This document shows, piece by piece, positions 22,776 to 35,801 of a DNA stretch of 64,000 nt (position 1 is the stretch's first letter; each line of letters begins with the position of its first letter). The position numbers and the translations under genes were made by a program. This DNA comes from Viola odorata (taxonomy: Eukaryota > Streptophyta > Magnoliopsida > Malpighiales > Violaceae), in NCBI GenBank assembly GCA_963691705.1, contig OY829537.1, forward strand, positions 67,539,352-67,603,351. Reading direction: 5' to 3'. The notes below the pieces were generated by a model. The model was not told the DNA's origin, searched no databases, and saw only the letters and a program-made list of their open reading frames with translations.

Positions 22776-24994
22776 TGTCGCGCCTCGAAATTTAAAAAAT
22801 TCGCGAGTGTGCAACGAAATTTGAGACCTTCAGATGCTCGGCGTAAAAGGACGCCTAGCAGCATGCAATGAAGTCGCCACCCTAATTTGGTTGCTAGGCT
22901 TAGGGAACCCTAATCGTCATGGCATAGGAAATATAATAAGTAAAAAAAACTAAAGGCACAAAAAAGGGGTCTGGACCCCAGACAAAAGGTTCGGGGTCGT
23001 ATTATGGTCTCGGGAAGGTGTTAGGCACCCGAGACACATCCGAAAACGGTTACCGGTTGATGAGAGAGGTGTTTAAAAAGGTGTTTTAAAAATGCGTTTT
23101 GAAAAAGGGGGCCCTCAGAGGAATCGTCACTTTAGTCTTTTTTATGATCGTGATGGGACTGAATTTTCCGTAAGACTGAATGAGCGCCCTCTTTTTTCAT
23201 CATCGGGCCATGCATGATTAGATTACTTACTACGTGATCCTAACATGGATTGCTAACAGAGTACAAGTTTAAATGATAGGTTTTTGAAGTGAAAAACTGA
23301 TGTGGGATCGAATTAAATTAAACATTACATACGAGCATGAAATGAAATGATGTTAAAAACGACTCGAATGCTTGACGAAAATTATTTGGGCCGGGCCCGC
23401 ATGCAAGATTTAAATCAAATTGGGCTAGGAATGAATCCTAGCCCATGACAACAATTAAAGGCAAGATGGGCTTGGCTTAAGCCAAGGCCCATCAGTGCCT
23501 TAATTTTCAAGAGGGACGGGCTTGGCCCGTTCCCATCTTCTTCTTCCTCGCAAGAACAGCATGGCTGTTCTTGCTTTCCACGTCGCCGGCGCTGTAGCCG
23601 GCGACTCATGCAACGAAACCAAGCGACCAACTCGCCTGGTTCTTGGCCCGAAAGAGCCTCTCCCCTCCACCATTGCAACCGTGCGATCACAGCCCGAAAA
23701 GGGTCACAAAAACAGTAGGTTTTTTTAGGGGAACGAATGGGTGCATTTTGACGTTAATTAATGAAACAATTAAACTAAGCTAAGATAATTTAGATGGGTG
23801 TTAGCATGGTAGAATTAGGTCGAAAACAAGGTGATCGCAGCAAGCTTTAGTGATAAATTAATTGACTAAGTTCTAAACGGAATTTAAAAGAAAAACGGGA
23901 GCAAGAACGCTCACCGTGATGCGGCTGCGTACGGACGACGGCGAGGAACGGGAATGAGGGTGAGTGAATGGGGCTTAGGAGTACATGAGTTGACCAGGAA
24001 AATGGAGAGGGAGTAGCGGGTTTTTTTGCAAAATTCTGGGCCCCTTTGCGCGTGGGGAATGGTGGCTATTTATAGCCAAAAACGCGTGGCTGGCCGGACG
24101 TGGGAGCTGGGCGTGGTGGCCGGCTGGTCACGGTGGCAAGGCTAGGGGGAGGCGTGATGATGGCGGAGGGCTAGGGGCTAGGGAGCAGTTGGCTCGGGCG
24201 AGGACTTCGGTCGCTTCCCTCGTGCGTGCACTGTGCATGTGCATTATGCACATTAAATCAAGGGCCATTGATCTGGTTGACTTTCCTTGGTTGACCAGAT
24301 CAATGGCCATGATCAAATGGCCTTTCATCTGATTTAAATGGCCTCGAGCCGGTTCCCGTGACCAAACGTTCTGACTTTTCGAGCCGAAGGTACCGTCGCG
24401 TAGAGAAAAATACGACGGGTTTAACCGTCTACAGCGAATGACGAGAAGTTTTCGTTTAACGTGTTTATTTTTGCGTTAAAAAACGTGAAACGTTTGAACG
24501 GAAAAATAAAGACGTTACGCTGAAAATTACACGAAACGCTGTAGACCGTTGCGAGCAGAAAAAAATCTAGCAACTAGTTGATGGAAAACATTTTAAAGTC
24601 GAGCTATTGTCCGAGCAGACTTACTCGGGTCCAATAAAAGCTCGAATGAAAATAATAATAAAATAATAAAAATACTAAAAAATGCGCTAAAACATAAAAA
24701 ATCCTAAAAATCATGAGATGACCTAAAACGAAGAAAAAACTAGCAAACGACTGCCGGATAGTAAAAAATGTGACTTTTAAGGCTAAAAATAATAATAATA
24801 ATAATAATGAAAATACATGCCGAAAAATTAAAAATGCGATTTCGAAAGCTGACGATGCTAAAGATAATGCAAAAATGCAACGAAATACCTAAAAATGCTA
24901 GTGACAGTAAACCAACTGAAAATGACTGTAAATTAAGTAAATAACAGAAATGCTAAAATTAAATAAAAATGGCGTCAAAATTCGGGTATCAACA
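22776..24994 (-). repeat. 5' LTR of element A
   Basis: 2219 bp, with the same termini as the copy at 3678-7444. It lacks the block matching 4211-5760. The junction at 23309-23313 shows CGAA, which flanks the missing block on both sides in the longer LTR, a sign of deletion by short homology. It carries the promoter that would drive the element. Confidence 0.95.
24064..24077 (-). promoter_or_regulatory. TATA box in 5' LTR of element A
   Basis: The minus strand reads GGCTATAAATAGCC, a near-ideal plant TATA box in the element orientation. The same sequence is in the other LTR at 6516-6529, and a variant is in the LTR of element B at 32511-32523. Confidence 0.78.
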
Positions 24995-24999
24995 AGAGT
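24995..24999. repeat. Right target-site duplication of element A (AGAGT)
   Basis: Identical to 3673-3677. Sequence after it (TCTTCGCCAATAGCGAG) matches the element A gag-pro sequence around 16760, which shows that this is the resumed gag-pro of element B. Confidence 0.96.
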
Positions 25000-27205
25000 C
25001 TTCGCCAATAGCGAGTCATGTTGGTGTGACTGCAGGAGGGGTGGTGACCACCGTGTATCCGTAGCTGAACGGGACCGCGTGTAAGTCTCGGCCAGGAGTA
25101 TTCACAACTAATGTGAACACTACTTTACGTGGGGTCGTGGCTGCATCCCCTGTTTGGGCAACATATTCGAAGGAATATGGTGCTGGAGAGTTGTCCTCGA
25201 TGACATTGATTGCTCCTCGGGTTTTCCCTTCGGTCTGAATGATCCCAAATGTTGTGAGTTGCTTGACTTTCTGTCAAAAAAGTCTGCAATCCTGGATTTC
25301 GTGCTTGCTTTCCCCTTGGCAAAATAGGCATTGGGCCTGATTATTCCCCGGGAATGGCAGATATGCGTTGTTAGCTAATGCGAAGAACAGTTCTTCATTG
25401 GGTACTTCCTCCACTAAAGGGTGAGAATCATCAATATCTCCTACTGAGATGGCGTTCACCCCTCCCTTTCCTTGGGAATGATTGGGGAGAGGGTTGGTGG
25501 ATGTGTTGGGTCCTTTTGCTAACCCTTCGAAAGATACCCATCCACTTTTGATCAAGTGATGGACTTTTGCTTTGAATGCGAAGCAATTTTCCAGAGTGTG
25601 ACCTGGGGCTCCGGCGTGATACTCGCACCTTGCGTTGAGATCATACCATTTCGGGTAAGGAGGCATTTGAGGCTGAGCTGGAACTGGTACGATCTGTCCG
25701 GCTGCCAAGAGATGTTTGTAGATTTCTCCCGCGGGAAGAGGAAATGGAGGCAATGGCTCTCGGCTCCACCGATTTTTTGACGTGTTTTGGTTATTTGGGT
25801 CTTTTGGTGGGTTATATGGCTTGGGTTGTATGGGTTGTGATGTTTGTACTGGAGGTGGTGAGAAATGTGTAGGATTTTGAGGTGCGCTATTAGCAACGGG
25901 TGGCGAGGTGAAAGGAAAGTAAGTGGGTTGATATAGTGATGGCGAAGGGTAGGGCGGTGGTGATAAATAAGGCAGAGGTGGTGGAAATGGTTGCCCGTGA
26001 TGAGCTTGGGGAGCCACAAATCCAACATCTCTCTTTACGATGGATGCTTTCTTTGGCGCAGACTCTGGCGCCGGAGGTACGATTCATCCGGACTTAATCC
26101 CTTACTCAACTCTTTCGGCAATTAGGACCATGTCAGAGAAGCTGTTTGAAGGGTTCGAGATCAGGTAGGTGTAGTAGGGAGCTTTGAAGGTGTGCAAGAA
26201 GATCGACAAGAGTTCCTTGTCGCTTAAGGGTGGAGAGATTCTGGAAGCCAATTCTCTCCATCTCTGAGCATAGGTCTTCACGGACTCGCCAATTTTCTTT
26301 TCCAGATTTTGCAGGTCGGAGGGGTCGGGAGCTACCTCCATGTTAAATTTATATTGTCTGTAGAAGGCATCGGACAGGTCTCTCCATGTCCTGATCCTGG
26401 CTCTGTCTAGACCCATATACCAAGTTAGGGCGTGCTTGGTCAAGCTTTCTCAGAATAGATGAATCAACAACGACTCGTTGTGGATCATCTCTGCCATCTT
26501 GTTGCAATATGCTCTGAGGTGGGTTTTCGGGCACTCTACCCTAGTATACTTTTTTTTGAAGTCGGGGATCTTGTACTTCAGTGGTATGACGATCCCGGGG
26601 ACCATACACATATCGGCAGGGCCGCTAGGGTCAAAGGGATCAGCCCCTTCAATCGCTCAGAGTCTTTCTTCGAGCAGATTCAGCCGGTCACTTTTTGGTT
26701 CCTCAGCCCTGATAGGGTTAGAACCGACGGGTAGCAGAGGTTCCGACGAGAACTAAGGTTGTGCTGTGTTGAAAGCAAGAGGCTGAGTTCCCACAGGTCC
26801 GGGAACTGTGCTTGGAGGAATGGGAGGGAGATATGAGGTTTCTAGGTGGGCCTGGCTCTTGCTGGAGTCCACGGCAGGGTTGGTTGAAAGGTGCTGAAGT
26901 GACGCGGCAATCTCTTCACCCGCCTTAACCATAGGATTTGCAGCGGTGGGTATAGTGAAGGGACTAATCCATCTCCACTGGCCCTCAGGGCCAGAAAGTG
27001 GCGGAGGTACAGAAGGTCCTGCGACGGCGAGCGAAGAGGGAGGTCCTCCTGTTTGAGTGGGATAAAAACCCGGTGGTAGTTTGGTGACAGCTTCATCTCT
27101 TTCCTTTTCGACCCTGGCGGCCCTTTCTATAGTAATCCTAACTTGCTCCTCTAACTTTGCAATTCTAGCCGTTAGCACTTCATCGGCCTTAGCCTGTTCA
27201 GTCAT
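25000..27205 (-). pseudogene. Element B gag (broken)
   Basis: The gag starts at 27205 with a coiled coil like that of element A. The gag core lies at about 26102-26443 and the knuckle region at 25274-25720. Stops and frameshifts near 26750, 26450, 26095 and 25275 split it. Only one pair of zinc knuckles is present. The first half matches the first pair of element A and the second half matches the second pair, so this region looks like a fusion of the two blocks. The frame runs into the insertion site of element A at 25000. Confidence 0.88.
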
Positions 27206-27977
27206 TTTTCATTTTTAAAGTCTAGTTACAGGGAGCCTGTGCGGAGTAGCGTGCTTCCAAGGAGCTATCGTTAACCTGAAAAAAGGAAAAAACACATAAA
27301 AGAGTAAGTACAAGTGAGGATACACAGGTGATGTGCAATCCCGGGGCCTCTACGTTGCTCATTCGCTTTTCCGGCTACACTTTCACTTGATATTTTCAGG
27401 GCGGTCGGAGAGGCGAGATATCCCAGCTATTGGCAAGATACGAAGGAAGCCTCTATTCATTCCAACGATGTGAAGCAATCGGAGATGCTATCTGCGAAAC
27501 CCAAATTAGCAGGGGCAACCAATGCCGCCATGCTAGGAAGATCTCTTTTACACTACGCTTTCAAACGATGTAGGGCCTGATGCCCGGTGAACCCAACCGA
27601 GGGGAGGGACGACGATCTATGCTATAAACTTGGAGTTTCTTGTGATAAGCTAAGAGGACAAGGTCATGAGTGAGCAATACTCGGTTGTTTTCGAATATTT
27701 GGTATGATTTTTCAGTTTTTTGGAAAAACGATTGTGTTCATTCCGGAGGGATTCTCTTTCTTTGAGTTGCTTTGGATAGATAATTGATATGGAAAAGCTG
27801 AGGCGATTTAATAAATATCCGAAAGAGTACGACTTTATTAAAGGTGTTTACAAAAATATGGTAAACTTGCCAACTACCTAAATTCATCAAAAATGGCTAA
27901 GATAGATGAAATCAGGGGTCCTAATTACACGAAAAAGGAAGAGGGGTTGTCGACATTCGAGCCTTCCCATGAAGGCG
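27206..27977 (-). other. Spacer between ORF1 and gag of element B
   Basis: No gene is seen. It matches 19751-20523 of element A and keeps the pyrimidine tract with terminal AG at 27276. Confidence 0.7.
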
Positions 27978-29690
27978 TCAATCCTGGACGTCAGAGTTCT
28001 CTCGCTCCTGCCAAAGGTACTCCATCGAGGCCATCTCCCCTTTCTGCATTTCTATCTCGGCCTCTAACGCGATAATTCGGCTTTGCAATGCCTGGCTTTT
28101 CCTATCCCCTAAAACCGCGCGAGTAGTCAAAACCCTTATCGTTGAATCCCTGTCTTCGATTATGGCACTTGATGCTTCTTTCTTGCGGGTTTCGCTGCTC
28201 AAGCGTTCCTTAAAGTCCCTGAGGGCCACCTTCTATTTTACTGCTTGTACGTGGATAAAATCCTTGTTACGTCTTTCCAGCTCATTCATCTGGACTTCCA
28301 GGCCACACTAATGGGCTTCGGCGATATCTCTTTCCTCTGTCATCAAATCTCACTCTTCTTGTGCTGCTCGCATTTGTTCTACCACTTGAGCGTAAGCCAT
28401 GACATCCATTCCTTCACTTACTTGGGATTCCCCTTCCTCTTCCATCGGTTTCTGATTTTCTGGGCGAGGTAGGACATTACCGTTGACTCGCCTTAACCTC
28501 CACTGTGGATATTGTGGTATCGTTGTCGCAGGGGCAACGCGCCCTTTGAGACAAAAGGGGTTGGCCCAGTCCTAGGTGTACAGCTGAATGTTCAGGTTTT
28601 CTCCGGTGTGTGACACGTTTGATCTCGTCATGCCGAATGTTACCGGAATGATTTGTGTGATGCAAAACTGTCTGAGTACGAGGGTTGGCCAGTAGTGAGT
28701 GCACCCCCATGCTCCAATTAAAGGAACCCAAGGTAGGGGTCCGCAACAGACGATGGGATCGGAGGTTCGCAGCCACTTGGCATGCCAACTGAAGTCTTCT
28801 TCTGAGAGATTTATGAATTGGTCGATCCAGACGTCCTTATTTTCCATCACCCATCTATCCGTGGTCATTGCGTTGATAACCCTGAGTAGAGGGCATGATC
28901 TTATGTAGCTTTCGAAGAAAATGGACTGATCCAGAATCTGTTTGAAGTGGCTGACCAGCCATACTGTTAGCAACTGGGTGCAACAGGTAAGCCTCCCTTT
29001 CCCTTTTCTTCGGCAAGAGTCCGAGGAGAGAAAGGTCTCGGCCAAGATGGCTGTTGTAGGATTGATGGCATTTACCTCCATCTCGTAAAAGATGTTGGTT
29101 GCTGCAAAGTCGATGGCGTTTCTCATTTTCGGAAAGAGGACAAATCCTACGATGGCGAAAGCCATAATCCTTAGGCACTTTTCCCGTTGGACAACTGAAA
29201 TCGTGCCTCTATATCTGACCAACACCAGAAGTAGTCCCCTTCTCTGACACGAGTGGTGATTCCTAACAGCTTATCGAGCCTTATTTTGACACTCGAGGAG
29301 TCGAGTCGAACATTCTGGTATATGGACGATATAGGAGATGTGAGGCACATCAGAGCCGAGTACTCCTCTAGTGTGGGAGTCAAGTCTACTCCTTTATCGA
29401 TAATAGGGGTCCTAGAACTTTAGGGCTGCCCGGATGCAACCCCAATTAGTTTTCACGTCAACTAGGGTCAGTAGCTTTCCATAACTACCCTCAAACTGTG
29501 TCTCCTCGTCTTCAGTCAGCTCATTTCTCAATTTCCGAATCCTAGTTAAGTCAAAGTCTACGACTTCTACTTTGATCTTAGTGGTGATGTCAGGGGTGAA
29601 TCCCTGTTCTAACAGATCTCCTCGGGCAGCCTGATCGTCGAAGCTTCGTCCCCCAAAAATATCAAGTGAAAGTAACGTAGGTGTTGTCAT
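27978..29690 (-). pseudogene. Element B ORF1 (broken)
   Basis: This is the homologue of element A ORF1. The start at 29690 matches the ATG of A; frames before it are not conserved. It has the same TAG after AALKF (29412-29414), then a deletion of about 20 bp near 29395 and further stops, including ones near 28570 and 28235. The coiled-coil tail at 27978-28229 ends in a frame with stop TAG or TGA-like decay compared with A. Confidence 0.85.
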
Positions 29691-30202
29691 AGCGAATGAG
29701 CAAAATGGGTCCTGTGGGACAAAAATAAAAAATGTAAAGCAACCTGCATGTGTAAAAAGTTTACAGTTCATGTAAAAGACAAGATTATCATGGCAACAGG
29801 ATGAATAGAGCCACAACAAAGCAGGTATAAGCATGATACACATGCTGGGGTTCTGATTCTGACATTTCTAACTGGCTTGAATGGTTCCCGGATGATACCA
29901 TGAAAAGGTCCCTAAAGTGTCGTCTAGTGTCCCGATTCCTTGCGAAATCGTGTAACCTTTCGACTAGCTTTAGGGGTTCATCCGAGTTGGGATTGGTGAA
30001 CACTACCCAGGACGTGTGTCCTAGGGTGTCACTACTACCCTCCTAATTTGGTAATTGTCCCCTGGGTGTAGGGCGCTATGAAATGCATATGACAATTGAT
30101 AAAGCAAATAAATGAACAGACCAGCAATTGATCAAAGCAAATAAATAAATAAACAAATAAAACACCTCTCTAAAAAGATAAAACCGGCTCCGACCCGACA
30201 CT

Positions 30203-30219
30203 CCCCAATGAAGTCGCCA
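30203..30219 (-). promoter_or_regulatory. Primer binding site of element B, tRNA-Arg type
   Basis: The minus strand reads TGGCGACTTCATTGGGG, next to the LTR end. It is a slightly changed version of the tRNA-Arg site of element A. Confidence 0.82.
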
Positions 30220-30222
30220 AAC

Positions 30223-33200
30223 TGTAGCACCCCCGAAAATGAAGATATTCGCGAGTGTGCAACGAACTTGAGACCTTACGATGCTCAGCATAAACAGACG
30301 CCTCGCAACATGCAATGAAGTCGCCACCCTAATTTGGTTGCTAGGTTTAGGGAACCTTAATCGTCATGGCATAAGAAATATAATAAATAAAAAACTAAAG
30401 GCACAAAAAAGGGGTCTGAACCCCAGACAAAAGGTTCGGGGTCGTATTATGGTCTCGGGAAGGTGTTAGGCACCCGAGTCACATCTAAAAACGGTTACCG
30501 GTTGATGAGAGAGGTGTTTAAAAAGGTGTTTGATAAAAATGCGTTTTTTGAAAAGGGGGCCCTCAGAGGAATCGTCACTTTAGTCTTTTCTATGATCGTG
30601 ACCGTTCAGGAATAATTAATCGTTGGACGGGGTTACCATTTTAACGTCTTTCGGACGGGGTTACCGTTTATCAAGACCGATTGATCATTCCTAACCGTAA
30701 CGTGATGGGACTGAATTTTCCAAAAGACTGAGCGCCCTCTATTTCATCATCGGGCTATATGCATGATTAAATTAATTACTACGTGATTCTACCATGGATT
30801 GCTAACAGAGTACAAATTTAAATGATAGATTTTGAAATGATAAACTGATGTGGGATCGAAAGTCCGCATGTACATGCAGTCAATATAAGCGAGAATTTAA
30901 AATCATATGAACATGGCATTTTAAGCAAATCGTTAAACACGTTGTTCATGTGGGTTGATTTTAATTCTAGCAGCTCTATATATCATGCATACAATTGATA
31001 TTTGCAGAAAGCATCGAATAAATAAAAGGGATTCGAAAGGCGTACTTTCGAGCGAAGCTTGAATTTTAACCTTACAAAGTAAGAGTGTTAGCGATAGCTC
31101 GAGAGATAAATAAACAATTTTATGAATGCGAGCATTTAAATGACAGTTGATTGCATGCGAGAAATGATGGATTTAACGCATACGAGAATTAAATGTTGAG
31201 TTTGATAAGTGCAGGAAATTAAATGATGACAATTGATTGCATGCGAGAAATGATGGATTTGACGCATACGATATTTAAATGATGATAGTTGATTGCATGT
31301 GAGAAATGATGGATTTAGCGCATACAAAAATTAAATGATGACAGTTGATTGCATGCGAGAAATGATGGATTTAACGCATACGAAAATTAAATGATGAGTT
31401 GATTGCATGCGAGAAATGATTGATTTGACGCATACGAAAATTAAATGTTGTTTTGATAAGTGCAGAAAAACTAAATGCAGTTGACGATTTACAGAGAATT
31501 AAAACAGTTGATAAATTGCAGAAATTAAAACAGTTGATATTGCAGAAAATAAAACAGTTGATATTGCAGAAAATAAACCAGTTGATGTTGCGGAAAATTA
31601 AAACAGTTGATATTACAGAAAATTTAAAACAGTTGATGTTGCGGAAGAATTTCCAGCAGCTTGCGAAAAATTAAAGCAGTTGATATTTACGAAAATTAAA
31701 ATGCGACCGACCATGTAGGCGGTAAAATGAATGATTTGAATTTAAATTGCCGAAAGTAAATTGCGGAAATTTAAAGTGCGAATAATTTAAACAGTTGATT
31801 AGTACAGAAAATTAAACATCAGAAAAATAATCATACGAAGCATACGAATATTTTTACAGAAAGCGTGATTACGAGAGAGAAAAATGACAATGGGCTGGGC
31901 CCAAATTAAAAAATGCAAAGGAAATGGGCCAGGAATAGTGCCTGGCCAATGAAAAAATGAAAGGAAGGGGATGGGCCAAGCCCATCCCAATTGACGCGTG
32001 AATAGGCCTGCATGGCACTATTCACCGTCTTCCCCATTGGTCGCCGACGCTACTGCCGACGGCCTAACTCCGGCCAGGTGTGGCCATTTCGCAAGATCTT
32101 CATACCGAGACGCTCATCTCCTCGACGGCGTCTCGACCGTACGAAGCCTGAATTTTATTTTAAAACATACCGAGTTTAATTTCGAAAAAATGATAAAACC
32201 GTTAATTATCAAAAACTAATTAATTCGCACAATCTAGCTAACGATTTCTTAAATTGAAAACATGTATTTAATCTACAACATGCATATGAATTGATGACGT
32301 AAAGAACAACAATTTATTTAATCAAACAAGAGCTAAACGAATTAAAGAAAATAAAAGGCACAAAAATGAAGGAAAGAAAAGTTTGAAGGAGGCTTACTGC
32401 CAAACCTTGTACTGGACGATCGATGCTCGATATGAGCTATCAATCAAGAGGGAGAAGGAGCAGAGCTTGCCAAAAGAGATTTGGTGCCCATTTTACATTG
32501 AGAGGTGTTTGGTATTTATAGCCAAGGATCGCGTGAGGACGCAGCACTGGTGCTGCGCGTGGAGGCTGGTTTGTCGCGCTGGCGGGGCTAGGGGAGGAGA
32601 GGTGGCAGATACGGTGGCCGTGATGATGGTGGATGGGACGGGAAACGACGGGTCTGAGCTAGGAAATGACGGGCGCAGGCTGCTTGGTGGCCTGCTCCAC
32701 TATTTGCTCACGTCCATGGTACATGCGCATCATGGCTTAATAATTAGTCAACCGTTGATCTGGTTCACATTTCTTGGTTGACCAGATCAACGGTTGAGAT
32801 CAAATAGCCTTTTTACCTTATTTAAATGGTCTCAAGCCAATTCCCACGAACAAACGTTACGACTTTACGAACCGCAGGTACCAGCGTGTAGAGAAAAATA
32901 CGACGGGTTTAGCCGTCTACAGCGAATGATGAGAATTTTTCGTTTAACGTGTTTATTTTCTCGTTCAAAAACGTGAAACGTTCGGACGGAAAAATAATGA
33001 CGTTACGCCGAAAATTACACGAAACGTTGTAGACTGTTGTGAACGAAAAAAAAGCTAGCAACTAATTGATGGAAAACATTTCAAATTCAAGCTATAGTCC
33101 GAGCGAACTTACTCGGGTCCAATAAAAGCTCGAACGAAAATAATAATAAAAATTAAAAAAACTAAAAAATGCGCTAAAATACTAAAAATCCTAAAAATCA

Positions 33201-33481
33201 TGAGATGACCTAAAATGAAAAAAAAACTAGCAAATGACTGCCCGATAGTTAAAAATGTGATTTTTAAGGCTAAAAATAATAATGATAATAATAATGAAAA
33301 TACGTGACGAAAAATTAAAAATGCTATTTCGAAAGCTGACGATGCTAACGACGATGCTAAAACGCGATGAAAATTTTAAAAATGCTAACGACAACAAATT
33401 AACTAAAAATGACAGTAAATTAAGTAAATAACAGAAATGCTAAAATTAATTAAAAATGGCGTCAAAATTCGGGTATCAACA
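30223..33481 (-). repeat. 5' LTR of element B
   Basis: 3259 bp. It begins TGTAGCACCCCC and ends GGGTATCAACA on the plus strand. It keeps the repeat-rich centre in short form: GCATGCGAGAAATGATGGAT units at about 31150-31430, ACAGTTGATATTGCAGAAAA units at about 31500-31640 and one ACCGACCATGTAGGCGGTA near 31707. It has about 100 extra bases (near 30600-30700, containing CGGACGGGGTTACC) that the LTRs of element A lack. A TATA box is at 32511-32523 (minus). Confidence 0.93.
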
Positions 33482-34690
33482 ACCCCGTTCTAGCATTAGA
33501 GAGTTACTTGTGTTGGAAGCTCATGGGGGAGCTTTGAGTGGTCATTTTGGTAGGCCCAAAATATTGCATGCTTTGAAATCGCACTTCTTTTGGCCACGAA
33601 TGAAAGTAGATGTTAATAGCATTGTGGACCGATGTGTTGTTTGTAAAACTGCTAAATCCACATCTAAACATCACGCGGTTTACATGCCTTTGCCTGTTGC
33701 TCAACATCCTTGGGTCGATTTGTCAATGGATTTCGTGTTAGGTCTTCCTAGGTCTACACATGGCAATGATTCTATTTTTGTTGTGGTGGATCATTTCTAA
33801 AAAATGGCACATTTCATACCATGCTCGAAAATACATGATGCCACACACATTGCATCTTTATTCTTTCAATATGTTGTACGACTACATGGTATGCCAAAAA
33901 GCATTGTGAGTGATAGGGATACCAAATTCCTAAGCCATTTTTGGCGAACTTTATGGACGAAGTTGGGTACTAAACTCCTCTTCTCTACCACGTGCCATCC
34001 ACAAACGGATGGGAAAACAGAGGTGGTGAATAGGACTTTAGGATCACTACTTCGAGTGATGATTGCTAAGCATGGGGTGAAATTGGAAGATTGTATCACA
34101 TTTGTTAAATTTGCCTATAATAATGCATGTCACTCATCCACTGGTTATTCCCCTTTTGAGGTGGTGTACGGGTTCAAACCCTTAACCCCTCTTGATCTCT
34201 CACCTTTGCCCTTGAGTTCTCTTAAGTGTGTAGATGGGAATGCCAAAGCTGCCGAAGTCAAGAAGCTCCATGAACAAGTCCGCAAGAATATTGAGAGCAT
34301 GAATGCACGAGAAGTAGCTAAGTGCAACAAGGGTAAGACGCCTACTTCCTTTGAACCCGATCAGTGGGTTTGGCTTTATTGGAGAAAGGATCGGTTTCCC
34401 AACCATCGGCAAGGTAAACTAAGTCCCCGAGGCGATGGTCCTTTCCAAATTCTACACCGCATCAACGTCAATGCTTATGTCATCGACCGTCCTAGCGAGT
34501 ATGGGACGATAAACAACACCTTTAACGTCAATGATCTATCTCTTTGCCAAGAAGATGCAGAAGACGCTCACAAATTGGATTCGAGGACAAATCCTTCCAA
34601 AGGAGGAGGAGATGATGTATTTCCGACCACATTAGAAGGACCAATCACCCGGAGCATGGCCAAGCAAACCGCCCTATGGATTGAGGCCCT
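33482..34690 (+). pseudogene. Element D: Ty3-gypsy integrase (plus strand, truncated and nonsense)
   Basis: This is integrase for inserting retroelement DNA. It begins in mid-gene because element B is inserted here. The zinc site (H-X4-H then C-X2-C, about 33520-33650), D (DLSMDFV, 33715-33735), D (SDRDTKF, about 33910-33930) and E (GKTEVVNRT, about 34010-34035) are all present. One TAA at 33798-33800 breaks the frame at the position of a usually conserved Ser. The C-terminal tail ends with the SRTNP...PITRSMAK signature that overlaps the LTR start. It is a different Ty3-gypsy family from A and B, and has no second RNase H in view. Confidence 0.9.
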
Positions 34691-35422
34691 GATGAGCCAA
34701 GACATGATCCAAGAGCAAGGCTGCATATTGATGATGATTACCCATCATTTTGGAGGCCAAAAATACACTTGAAGCATTCCTAACCAAGGCTGGCGGTATG
34801 CCGCCAGGAATGCCATGAATGTGGCGGCATACCGCCAGAATTTATTTATTTTGGGTTGACAAAAGTCGAAGCTAGCGGCATGCTACCAGACATTACCCAA
34901 AATCTGAATTTTGGGCTTTTCAAGCCCATTTTTAGTGTACAACTATAAATAGCTCTTTTCTTCCTTTTCTTAAGTAGTTTTTAGACTTTGAGTGATATTT
35001 GTAAGTTGAGAGCACTCCTTCTCCTATCACCTAGGTCCTTAAACTCATCACATCTTCTTGGAGAGAAATCGTTGAGTTGAGAACACTCCTCCCGATCTCT
35101 CTCTGGGAAATCAATTGTAATTATTTCGACGACATTTTGGATGAATGAAATATATTTACTCATTGCTTGCCTTTCGATGATTTAAGCTTTATCAAGTCTC
35201 GTGTTTATTCATCGCTATTGACAACCCATCCAAACACCTTCTTATTTCCCGGTAATATCCATCCTTTCCATCGTCCCTTTGTATTATATAATTCGCTGCT
35301 CGTCCATATTTTTAATTATTTCGTCTTTGATTGGTTTGATTCTATAGTTGACTCTTTAGGCTACATCCTCCATAAGCTCCATATATTATTCGACTTACTT
35401 ACACTAGGCCGGATCATATCAT
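34613..35422 (+). repeat. 3' LTR of element D (right end uncertain)
   Basis: The purine run AAAGGAGGAGGAGA (34599-34612) is followed by TGATGTATTTCC, a likely polypurine tract and LTR start. A TATA box CTATAAATAGC lies at 34943-34953. The inverted-repeat sequence GGCGGTATGCCGCC lies at about 34795 and its mirror at about 34834. The right limit is only an estimate, set by where similarity to element C begins. Confidence 0.6.
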
Positions 35423-35789
35423 GGCTTGAAAATGGACTTGAACAAGTCATAATACGAGTCTGGCGGTATACCGCTTGGAACCTGGCGGTATGCCGTTAAG
35501 CTCGTTGCTCCCAGCCTTCAAAATGCCGACCCTAGCGGCATAACGCTAGGTACCTGGCGGTATGCCGCCCGAAGCTGCCTCACGAGCTTTTGGCGATGCT
35601 TTCCTATAGTTTGCGGGGCCCACCTGTGAGGTCCGTACGGGTCTGAGAGTGAACATATTGGCGTGCACACACGTCAGCCATTGATCCTTCGCCTCCAAGT
35701 TTCTCTCCTCGGCTCGAATGGTCTTCAAGAGAATGACTACCAACCCTTTGCTCTGTGTAAAGTATCCATGAGCTCCCGTGCTCGTATCA
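35423..35789 (-). repeat. 3' LTR of element C, truncated
   Basis: It matches 41985-42338 closely, including the CTAGCGGCAT-ACCGCTAG style inverted repeats and the TCCATGAGCTCC end. It lacks the first 490 bp present in the other LTR. The plus strand ends CTCGTATCA. Confidence 0.82.
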
Positions 35790-35801
35790 TCCCCTCCCCC
35801 T
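35790..35801 (-). promoter_or_regulatory. Polypurine tract of element C
   Basis: The minus strand reads AAGGGGGAGGGGA directly before the LTR start TGATACGAGC. Confidence 0.8.

Larger units (their letters stand above)
3678..24994 (-). mobile_element. Element A: complete Ogre-like Ty3-gypsy retrotransposon, nested in element B
   Basis: The order on the minus strand is 5' LTR (22776-24994), tRNA-Arg-type primer site, ORF1, gag-pro, intron, RT-RH-aRH-IN, a long 3' region rich in tandem repeats, polypurine tract, 3' LTR (3678-7444). Total length is 21317 bp. The extra ORF1, the tRNA-Arg primer site, the intron in pol, the second RNase H and the giant size together match the Ogre group of the Tat lineage. 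A 5-bp target duplication flanks it. By eye the LTRs differ at roughly 1 percent of aligned positions, so insertion was recent. Confidence 0.96.
25000..33481 (-). mobile_element. Element B, upstream part: gag, ORF1, primer site and 5' LTR
   Basis: This continues the interrupted element at 1-3677. It contains gag (25000-27205), ORF1 (27978-29690), a primer site and a 3259-bp LTR. Its LTR differs from that of element A far more than A's two LTRs differ from each other, so B is an older, distinct copy. The next five bases, ACCCC, should be its target duplication; the partner lies outside the window. Confidence 0.93.
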
